Shown here: piece by piece, positions 50,449 through 57,385 of the stretch
Numbering within the stretch: the first letter of the stretch is position 1
Layout: the number at the start of each line of letters is the position of its first letter
Assembly (NCBI RefSeq): GCF_027497495.1
Contig: NZ_CP114205.1
Coordinates: forward strand, 7,626,001 to 7,690,000
Direction of reading: 5' to 3'
Source of the DNA: Streptomyces tubercidicus
GTDB lineage: Bacteria > Actinomycetota > Actinomycetes > Streptomycetales > Streptomycetaceae
Length of the DNA stretch: 64,000 nt
Notes under the pieces: model-generated
Told to the model about the DNA's origin: nothing
Databases searched by the model: none
What the model saw: the letters and a program-made list of their open reading frames with translations, nothing else
Position numbers and translations under genes: made by a program

Positions 50449-51018
50449 CGCTCTCTCGGGAAGGACGTAACGGGAGGGCGACGGCCCGGACACGCGCAGG
50501 GCGCAGCCGGAACCGACCGTCTGGGATGTGGGGGGAGTCCCGGCTGGGGCAGCGCAGGCGGCGCGCCCGGCTGACCGGGGAACCCACTGTTGCACATCGC
50601 CCCTGGCCGGAGGCAAATCCGGGGTCCGGGCAGCGAAAATGTGCCGGGAGTTGCGCGGCGAGCCACCGGGGAATGGCCCCGCCGACCGGCACCGTTCACC
50701 GTTGACCGGGGGTCGGGCGGTGGAGCGGGCTACGGAGCGCGTCCGCGAGCGCCTGCCCTCCAGGGGCGCGGCCGGTGGGGAGACCGACGCGGAGACCGGT
50801 GGGGAGACCGTCCGCCGGGGAAGACGTGGTGTTGATCACGGGGGAGGGGTGGCGTTGATCACGAAGCGGCCGGTGTGACCCCCGCCCACGGCACCAGCGG
50901 TCCTGGCGCAGGCCCGCCACCAGGGACAACACACCTAGGGCGGGCCGATCGGATCCGGGGGACGGGAGCGAAGCAGGGGGCTCGGGGGATGGGCCTGGTT
51001 ACGGCTGATCACACCGAG
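50449..51018. other. Long intergenic region with short direct repeats
   Basis: 570 bases without a convincing gene. It holds GGTGGGGAGACCG-type direct repeats near 50775-50810 and two copies of GTTGATCACG (50831-50840, 50854-50863), with a related GCTGATCACA further right at 51004. Nothing else was recognised. Confidence 0.55.
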
Positions 51019-51303
51019 TCAGTCGGACGGCCCCTGATCGGTGCGGGTCAGGTTCGCGATGTGGGCGCGGTAGGCAGTGACTTCGGCCTCGGTGAGTGCC
51101 AGGCGGCCGGGGCCGGGCTGGTCGGCCGGAAGCTCGGTGGACTGCACGGCGGCCCGGTACATAGGGCCGGGCAGGTTCAGCAACAGCTGTCCTTGCTCGG
51201 CGGTTTCGATCACCAGCCAGGAGTCGGCGTTGTCGTTGTCGACATCGGTGACTCCGATGGTGCTGATGGCGGTCACGGTCAGAACTGGCGGTATTTCGGT
51301 CAT
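51019..51303 (-). CDS. Small conserved-looking protein, unknown function
   Basis: 94 residues; ATG 51303 with GGGAGG upstream. Begins MTEIPPVLTVTAISTIGVTDVDNDNADSWLVIETAEQGQ and ends with an acidic helix (LTEAEVTAYRAHIANLTR). Mostly beta, no Cys, no signal peptide. I do not recognise it. The strong ribosome site and normal codon use support it as real. The next gene on the same strand is the secreted repeat protein, about 145 bases upstream. Confidence 0.65.
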   Translation of the reverse strand: MTEIPPVLTVTAISTIGVTDVDNDNADSWLVIETAEQGQLLLNLPGPMYRAAVQSTELPADQPGPGRLALTEAEVTAYRAHIANLTRTDQGPSD

Positions 51304-51448
51304 GCCACCTCCCTATCAGCCGTCGCGGGCCACGGCGAATCAGAGCGGTGGGGGTGGGCTCCCCGATCGGAGAACCCACCCCCACAGCGCAACGAGGGGC
51401 CGGCCGGCACCCGGTCACCAGCCTGTTGTGCCCGGCCTGGCCCCGCCC

Positions 51449-51790
51449 TCAGCGCAGGAGGTCGGCCAGCGCACCGCCGCCGGTGTGCACCCCGCCGGAC
51501 GGCCGGTGGTGGTCCCGCCAGTGGTGGTCGCGCTTGTGGTGGTCGCGCTTGTGGTGGTCGCGCTTGCGGTGGTCCTTCTTGCGGTGGTCCTTCTTGTGGT
51601 GGTCCCGCTTGTGATGGTCCCGCTTGTGGTGTCCGTGCTTGCACCTGTCGTGATCGTGGTCGGAGCTGCTTGACGCGACATGGTCCGTCGTGTGGCCCTC
51701 GACGGCGGACATGGCGGTCGCGGCGGGAGCGGTGACCGCGAACATCGCGGTGATAACGGCTGAGGCGAACAGAGTGCGGGCAGTGCGCAT
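51449..51790 (-). CDS. Secreted His/Lys/Arg/Asp-repeat protein
   Basis: 113 residues from ATG 51790, eight bases after AAAGGA; the ATG six bases earlier is too close. Signal peptide RTARTLFASAVITAMFAVTAPAATA. The mature protein is almost only repeats: a Ser/His/Asp stretch, then nine pentapeptides of the type HHKRD (about residues 50-94), then a Gly-rich end. Such a His-rich extracellular protein could hold Zn, Ni or Cu, or bind polyanions such as nucleic acid or teichoic acid. No family recognised. Encoded by a 15-bp minisatellite, so length may vary between strains. Confidence 0.75.
   Translation of the reverse strand: MRTARTLFASAVITAMFAVTAPAATAMSAVEGHTTDHVASSSSDHDHDRCKHGHHKRDHHKRDHHKKDHRKKDHRKRDHHKRDHHKRDHHWRDHHRPSGGVHTGGGALADLLR
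51506..51640. repeat. 15-bp coding minisatellite of the His-rich protein
   Basis: Nine tandem 15-mers of the form GTGGTGGTCGCGCTT on the plus strand, differing at a few bases, encode the HHKRD repeats on the minus strand. Confidence 0.9.
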
Positions 51791-52190
51791 GGACATGTTC
51801 CTTTCGGCCTGCTGCGAAGGGCGACACCTTGTCGGCCTTCTGTGGCGCAGTAGTGATATGACACGCAGCCAGTTGCATTGTCACGGCGCACCACTAGCGA
51901 CCATCACATCAGGGCGAATAATTGAGCTTTATGGGTGGCGTGAGCGCAGGAAAGGGCATGAGCATGACGGCCGAGGGAGCGGCCCCTGGTTGGACGCCGT
52001 AAGGGGTGAACGATTACGTCATGCCGCATTCGTCCGGTGGGTTAGTGGGCCACTTCGCGCCATTGCGATCAACTCGCGGAACATTGCGGCGGTGAATTGA
52101 TCAATATGTTCAGGTGAGATATCGCTATCGGGCAAGAATTCCCCGCGGGATATTCATATTCGGACAATGGGTGTCCGTAGAGCTATGAAA
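51791..52190. other. AT-richer intergenic region
   Basis: 400 bases without a gene. 51890-52190 is visibly richer in A and T than the rest of the window (for example GAATAATTGAGC and GATATTCATATTCGG), a sign of a promoter region or of old foreign DNA. It holds the promoter of the His-rich protein. Confidence 0.5.
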
Positions 52191-54272
52191 TCAGGGCCTG
52201 AAAGGTTCGGTGACGGCGATCAGCAGGGCGACATCATCCGGGTCGTCGGGACGCCGCAGCTCGCGGAGGAGTCGGTCGCAGGTTTCTTCCAGTGAACGGT
52301 CGGGGGCGTCCAGCAGGCGGAGCAGGGTGTCGAGGCGTTCGTCGAGGGAGTGGTGGCGGGTTTCCACCAATCCGTCGGTGTAGAGGACCAGTTGGTCGCC
52401 GGGGTCGAGGGCGAAGGTGATGGTTTCGAAGGGGACGCCGCCCACGCCGAGGGGTGTGCCGGTGGGCAGGTCGAGGAACTCGGGAGGCTTGCCGCTGCGT
52501 ACGAGGGCGGGCGGCAGATGGCCGGCGGTGGCGATATGCAATGCGGCGTGGTGGGGGTCGTAGGTGGCGTAGACGCAGGTGGCGATGTAGTGCTCCAGCC
52601 CTGAAGTGATCTTGTCGAGGTGCTCAAGGACCTGGGCGGGGTCGAGATCGAGGTCGGCGAAGGCGCTGGTGGCGGTGCGCAGCCGGCCCATGGTGGCGGC
52701 GGCGTCGATGCCACTGCCCATGACATCGCCCACGACGAGGCCGGTCTTGTCGCCGTCGAGCGGAAGGACGTCGTACCAGTCGCCGCCGATCTCGTAGGTG
52801 GCCTGCGCCGGCCGGTACCGGGAAGCGATCTCCAGACCGGGACGGTGCGGCGGGTGATCGGGAAGCAGGCTGCGTTGCAGGGTCTCGGCGGCGTTGCGCA
52901 CGGTCTGGTGCGAGCGGGCGTTGTCGATGCATACGGCGGCACGGGAGGCCAGCTCGGCCGCGAGGGCGAGATCATCGTCGTCGAACGGGGGCGAGTTGCG
53001 TGCGCGGATAAGTCCCAGCACGCCGAGGATCTGGCCGCGGGCGGTGAGCGGGGCCAAGAGGTAGGAGTGCACGCCGGCGCGGGCCAGCAAGATGGCGGCG
53101 TGGTCGTCGCGGGCGATGCGCGTCAGGTCGTGGGCATTGGCGTGGGGTACGAGGATCGGGCGGCCGGTGCGCACACATTGGGTGGCCAGGCGGTCGGTGT
53201 CGTAGGCGGCGAGATGACCGGGAGGATCGGCGGCCTGGACGGCTTCGGTGGGGTAGGCGGCCTTGACCGCGAGGGCACGGAAGAGCGCCGTGCCGTCGTC
53301 GGGGGTGGGGCGGTGCCCGTCCAGGACGGAGTCGAGGACATCGACCGTCACCACGTCGGCGAGCTCGGGAACGGTGACCTCGGCGAGTTCCCGTGCGGTC
53401 TGCCCCACCTCCAGCGTGGTGCCGATACGGGCGGAGCCGTCGGCGATCAGGGCCAGACGCTGCCGGGACTGGGCGGCCTCCCTGGCCGCCTCGTGCCGGT
53501 CGGTGACGTCCACGACCAGGTCGGCCACGCCCAGTACACGCCCCTGGGGGTCCTCCAGCCGGTACAGCGAGATCGACCAGGCGTGCTCGTGGTCCGGGTC
53601 GGAGGGGGTACGGCCGACGACCGTGGTCTGGTCGACCATGGGAGTCCCGGTCCTGAGGACCTCCCGCATCGCGGCCTCGGGCACTTCGAACTTCGCGGCG
53701 GTCATGATCTCGCGGTAGTGCCGCCCGAGGTGATCTTTCGCGGGTATGCCGTGCATCCGCTCCAGAGCGGGGTTGACGGCCACGTACCGCAATTCGGTGT
53801 CGAGCATCGCCAGCCCGATGGGGGACTGTGAGATCAGCCGGGTGGACAGGGCGACATCCCGCTCCACCTCGCGGAGCGTCGAGGAGTCGGTGGCGAGCCC
53901 GAGGGCGTAGAAGTCGCCGTGGTCATCCATGAGCCGCATATTGCGCAGCTCCACCAGCCGTACGCTGCCGTCCTTGTGCCGGACGGGGAAGGTGCCGCTC
54001 CAGCTGCGGCCGGTCTCCATGACCCCGGCGAACCGTCCGATCACCAGATCCCAGTGCTCCTGGTGTACGAGCAGGGGCGCCGCGTACCGCCCGAGCGCTT
54101 CCTCGGCGGTGTAGCCGTACAGGTCCTCGGCTTGTGGGCTCCACAGCACGATCCGCCCATCGGCGTCCAGCAGGACGGCGGCCACACCGAGGAGGTCCAT
54201 CAGCCCGCTCGGCTGTGGCGGCATTCCCTCCGGCTCGCCGGCCTCCGCCGGACGCCCGTCGGTTGCGCTCAC
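52191..54272 (-). CDS. PAS-PAS-GAF-PP2C phosphatase (RsbU/SpoIIE type)
   Basis: 693 residues from GTG 54272, chosen for GGAG seven bases upstream; the extension to 54521 uses AGA and CGA codons foreign to these genes. Two PAS domains (about 18-140 and 145-270, AAVLLDADGRIVLWSPQAEDLYGYTAEEALGR, then SPIGLAMLDTELRYVAVNPALERMHG), a GAF domain (about 280-460) and a PP2C domain with GGDWYDVLPL, GDVMGSG, YTDGLVETR and DDVALLIAV. It should sense small molecules or redox state and dephosphorylate anti-sigma antagonists. Paralogue of the protein at 30529. Confidence 0.92.
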   Translation of the reverse strand: MSATDGRPAEAGEPEGMPPQPSGLMDLLGVAAVLLDADGRIVLWSPQAEDLYGYTAEEALGRYAAPLLVHQEHWDLVIGRFAGVMETGRSWSGTFPVRHKDGSVRLVELRNMRLMDDHGDFYALGLATDSSTLREVERDVALSTRLISQSPIGLAMLDTELRYVAVNPALERMHGIPAKDHLGRHYREIMTAAKFEVPEAAMREVLRTGTPMVDQTTVVGRTPSDPDHEHAWSISLYRLEDPQGRVLGVADLVVDVTDRHEAAREAAQSRQRLALIADGSARIGTTLEVGQTARELAEVTVPELADVVTVDVLDSVLDGHRPTPDDGTALFRALAVKAAYPTEAVQAADPPGHLAAYDTDRLATQCVRTGRPILVPHANAHDLTRIARDDHAAILLARAGVHSYLLAPLTARGQILGVLGLIRARNSPPFDDDDLALAAELASRAAVCIDNARSHQTVRNAAETLQRSLLPDHPPHRPGLEIASRYRPAQATYEIGGDWYDVLPLDGDKTGLVVGDVMGSGIDAAATMGRLRTATSAFADLDLDPAQVLEHLDKITSGLEHYIATCVYATYDPHHAALHIATAGHLPPALVRSGKPPEFLDLPTGTPLGVGGVPFETITFALDPGDQLVLYTDGLVETRHHSLDERLDTLLRLLDAPDRSLEETCDRLLRELRRPDDPDDVALLIAVTEPFRP

Positions 54273-54514
54273 CCGGGCACTCCTTCCACCCGACGGACCA
54301 CATGGGCTGCGCCTCGCTCTCGGCTGCCCCTCGCTCAGGTCCGTGGCCTGTCCACCTCTCGCTGGCTGTGGCCCTCTCCTTCGCTGGTGAGTGCTTCGGC
54401 TTCCATCGTCCACCAGGAGTGCCCGGCCGCACACCCCGTCCTGGAGGGGCATGGGCGCCCCGTGCTGTCGGAGCCCGGCCGTCGCAGGCCGAAAGGCACC
54501 CCTCAGGACGTATG

Positions 54515-54536
54515 ACAGCACTTATATAAGTACTGT
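54515..54536. promoter_or_regulatory. MarR operator and -10 overlap
   Basis: A 22-base palindrome with one mismatched pair (ACAGCACTTAT/ATAAGTACTGT) ends four bases before the marR start codon. TATAAG within it (54525-54530) would serve as -10, so the transcript would be leaderless or nearly so and binding would shut it off directly. Confidence 0.65.
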
Positions 54537-54540
54537 TACG

Positions 54541-55071
54541 ATGCCGCACATGGCCGAGGACGACCCCACACCCGACCCCACCGACTCCTCCGATCCCACC
54601 GACCAGAGCCTGTGGCGGCCCCTGCGGCTGCTACAGGCATCGATGGACGCGGACATCGCCCGGATCTACGCCGAGAAACGGATCACCGGGCTCAAGCCGA
54701 GCTTCGTCATGGAGCTGCTCCGGCTTCATGCCCGTGGACCGATGACCATCACCGAACTGGCCGAGTCGGTCGGCCGGACGCACTCCGCGCTCAGCCAGAA
54801 GGTGGCCGCGATGCGCGCGGCCGGATGGGTGGAGACCGTGGCGGGCGACGATGCGCGCAGCAAGAAGGTGACGCTTACGGAGCAGGCCCGTGGCATCCTC
54901 GGACGGCTGGCCGCGGAGTGGCGCGCCACCGAGGCGGCCGTGGCCGAGATCGAGGCCGAGCTGCCCTATCCGCTGACCCGGGTCGTCACCGACATCGAAC
55001 AACTCCTCGCGCACAAGAGCTTCCACGACCGGATCGTCGAGAAGCTGGCCGAGGACCCCGCATGGGAGTGA
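54541..55071 (+). CDS. MarR-family transcriptional regulator
   Basis: 176 residues from ATG 54541; ATG 54550 is an alternative, and neither has a ribosome site, in line with leaderless translation. The winged helix is ITGLKPSFVMELLRLHARGPMTITELAESVGRTHSALSQKVAAMRAAGWVETVAGDDARSKKVTLTEQARGIL. It likely represses itself and the MFS gene that overlaps its end by 10 bases, releasing on binding a phenolic or other ligand. Confidence 0.92.
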   Translation: MPHMAEDDPTPDPTDSSDPTDQSLWRPLRLLQASMDADIARIYAEKRITGLKPSFVMELLRLHARGPMTITELAESVGRTHSALSQKVAAMRAAGWVETVAGDDARSKKVTLTEQARGILGRLAAEWRATEAAVAEIEAELPYPLTRVVTDIEQLLAHKSFHDRIVEKLAEDPAWE

Positions 55072-56324
55072 GGCGGGGAGTGCGGCACGCCCTGCTCGAT
55101 GTGGCTCCGCTGCGGCAGTCGGCACCGTTCCGGCGGCTGTGGCTCGGCCAGACGCTCTCCCGGCTCGGCAGCCAGATGACGCTGGTCGCCGTGATGTTCC
55201 AGGTCTGGCAGACGACGAACAGCACCGTCTGGACCGGGGCCGTCGGGCTGGCCCAGGCCGTTCCCCTCATCGGGCTCGGACTCTTCGCCGGGACGGTCGT
55301 CGACCGCGTGGACCGGCGGAAGTTCTATCTGATCACGACCACCGGCCAGTTCGGCTGCGCGTGCGTGCTCGCCCTGCAAGGCATCCTCGGACACTTCCCG
55401 ACCCCGGCGGTGCTGCTCCTGGTCGCGGTGCAGTCCTGCTTCACGGCCGGCGGCGGTCCGGTGTCACGCACCTTCATTCCACGGCTGCTGCCGGAGCAAC
55501 AGCGCGCAGCCGGGCTGGCGTTGAACCGGATCTCCTTCCAGGGCGCCATGCTGACGGGCCCGGTACTCGGCGGGCTGACCCTGGGCGGGCTGGGCGTCGG
55601 CGGCTGCTACCTGATCGATGCGCTCACCTTCGCCGCCGCGTTCCACGGTGCCTTCGGTCTGCCACGGATGAGCCCCGGCGCGGACCAGGCCCGGCCCGGA
55701 CTGCGCGGCGTCGCCGACGGTCTGGCCTTCCTTGTCCGCACGCCCGTCATCCGCGGAGCCCTCCTCACGGATCTGGCCACCACCGTGCTCTCGATGCCGA
55801 TCAGCCTGTTCCCGCAGGTCAACGCGGAACGCTTCGGCAACGACCCCCGTACGCTCGGGCTCTTCCTGGCCGCCGTGGCAGCCGGTGGGGTCATCGCCTC
55901 GCTCTTCGCCGGGAGCTTCACCCGGCGCTCCCGCCCCGGTCTCGTCATGCTCGGCGGATCGGCCACCTGGGGCGCGGCCCTCGCACTGTTCGGCCTGTCC
56001 GCCGACCCCTGGGCCGGTCTGGCCTTTCTGGTCCTGGCGGGCGCCGCCGACACCGTGTCCGTCGTGTCCCGCAGCACCCTCGTGCAGCTGCACACCCCCG
56101 ACGAGCTGCTCGGCCGGGTCGGCGCCGCGGAACAAATCGTCGGCCAGGCCGGCCCGGACCTCGGCAATCTGCGCGGTGGCCTCGTAGCGGACGCCACCTC
56201 GGGCACGGCAGCACTCGTCAGCGGCGGCTTGCTGTGTATCGGCGCCGTGGCCCTGGTCGGCATGACCACCCCGGGCTTGCGCTGGTTCTCCGCACCGTCG
56301 CTGCGCGGGGCGGCGGCCGGATAG
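55062..56324 (+). CDS. MFS efflux transporter (enterobactin-exporter-like)
   Basis: 420 residues from ATG 55062, overlapping the marR stop. Twelve helices; FRRLWLGQTLSRLGSQMTLVAVMFQVWQTT and GLFAGTVVDRVDRRKFYLITTTGQF are typical of the MFS_3/EntS-like drug and siderophore exporters, and LHTPDELLGRVGAAEQIVGQAGPDLGNLRGGLVAD is the conserved later loop. The MarR operator upstream should control it. Exports a toxic or self-made compound; identity unknown. Confidence 0.9.
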   Translation: MGVRRGVRHALLDVAPLRQSAPFRRLWLGQTLSRLGSQMTLVAVMFQVWQTTNSTVWTGAVGLAQAVPLIGLGLFAGTVVDRVDRRKFYLITTTGQFGCACVLALQGILGHFPTPAVLLLVAVQSCFTAGGGPVSRTFIPRLLPEQQRAAGLALNRISFQGAMLTGPVLGGLTLGGLGVGGCYLIDALTFAAAFHGAFGLPRMSPGADQARPGLRGVADGLAFLVRTPVIRGALLTDLATTVLSMPISLFPQVNAERFGNDPRTLGLFLAAVAAGGVIASLFAGSFTRRSRPGLVMLGGSATWGAALALFGLSADPWAGLAFLVLAGAADTVSVVSRSTLVQLHTPDELLGRVGAAEQIVGQAGPDLGNLRGGLVADATSGTAALVSGGLLCIGAVALVGMTTPGLRWFSAPSLRGAAAG

Positions 56325-56588
56325 TCGTGGAGCGGCAGTTACGGGAGTTGGCCAGGGGCAGGGCGAGCGTCCGGTGGCGCAAAGTGCCCGCTCCCGGGGC
56401 TGGAGATGACCGCCGGCAGGGCGAAAGTCTGGTCATTTCCCCGGGACTAAAGGTGGGGCGTTCTCTGGGGTGGTTCTGTTCGGGGCGCGCGCTCTAATGT
56501 CGGGCCCTGCGGCGGCGCCGGGCGGTACTGGTCCGCGCTGACGTCCAGGGAAGCATGCCCGCACACGAGCAGGGGACAGGAGACCGTG

Positions 56589-57317
56589 ATGATGGACGAG
56601 TTACTGCCGGAGACGGTCTCCGCGGCGGAACTCTTCGGCGAAGCGTCGGCCGGGGCGCTGCTGGCCGAGGAGGAGTCCGTCGTCCGTCACGCGGTCGACA
56701 AGCGCAAGCGCGAGTTCGCGGCGGGGCGTTGGTGTGCCCGCCGGGCCATGGCCGAACTCGGTTTGCCGCCGGTGGCGATACTGCCGGGAGCGCGCGGGGA
56801 GCCGTGCTGGCCGGCCGGCCTCGTCGGTGGCCTCACCCACTGCGAGGGGTACGCCGCCGCGGTCGTCGCACGCTCCACGGAGGTGCTCGCGCTGGGCATC
56901 GACGCCGAGCCGGCGCAGCCGCTGCCGGACGGGGTGCTGGAAGCCGTGGCACTGCCCGCGGAACGCGCCGGACTTCCCCAAAATGCTTACGGTGCACCGC
57001 CGTTGCCCTGGGACCGGATGCTGTTCAGCGCCAAGGAATCCGTGTACAAGGCGTGGTTCCCGATGACCGGGCGTCCGCTGGGATTCGAGGACGCGCATAT
57101 CTCCTTCGATCCGGACGACGGGACTTTCAGTGCGCGGCTGCTGGTTCCCGGATGGCGGCTCGGCGATGCGGAACTGACCGTATTCCAGGGCCGCTGGGCC
57201 GTGCGGGCGGGTCTGGTGATGACCACGGTCGCCGTCCCCGTCGCCCAAGCCGTCCACGCGGTCCAGGGGGAGCGGGCGGGCGCGGCGCCCGGTGCCCCGG
57301 CGACGGCAGCGCCGTGA
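56589..57317 (+). CDS. 4'-phosphopantetheinyl transferase (Sfp/EntD type)
   Basis: 242 residues from ATG 56589, six bases after GGAG (GTG 56586 and ATG 56592 also possible). Motifs of the EntD-like group: KRKREFAAGRWCARRAM, GGLTHCEGYAAAVVA, GIDAEP with the Mg-binding Asp/Glu, and FSAKESVYKAWFP with the catalytic Glu/Lys. It converts apo carrier proteins of polyketide or peptide synthases to the holo form. NysF of the nystatin cluster is such an enzyme at that cluster's flank, which fits the regulators to the right. Confidence 0.92.
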   Translation: MMDELLPETVSAAELFGEASAGALLAEEESVVRHAVDKRKREFAAGRWCARRAMAELGLPPVAILPGARGEPCWPAGLVGGLTHCEGYAAAVVARSTEVLALGIDAEPAQPLPDGVLEAVALPAERAGLPQNAYGAPPLPWDRMLFSAKESVYKAWFPMTGRPLGFEDAHISFDPDDGTFSARLLVPGWRLGDAELTVFQGRWAVRAGLVMTTVAVPVAQAVHAVQGERAGAAPGAPATAAP

Positions 57318-57385
57318 CCGGTCCCCGCCGCACCGCGCCCCGCGGCACACCCCCGAGAACCCCTATGGCCGGTATGGCCAGGACG

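Noticed and set aside
54273..54521. N-terminal extension of the PAS-PAS-GAF-PP2C gene into the marR operator
   Set aside because: It uses AGA, CGA and AGG codons unlike the rest of the gene, and GTG 54272 has a good ribosome site.
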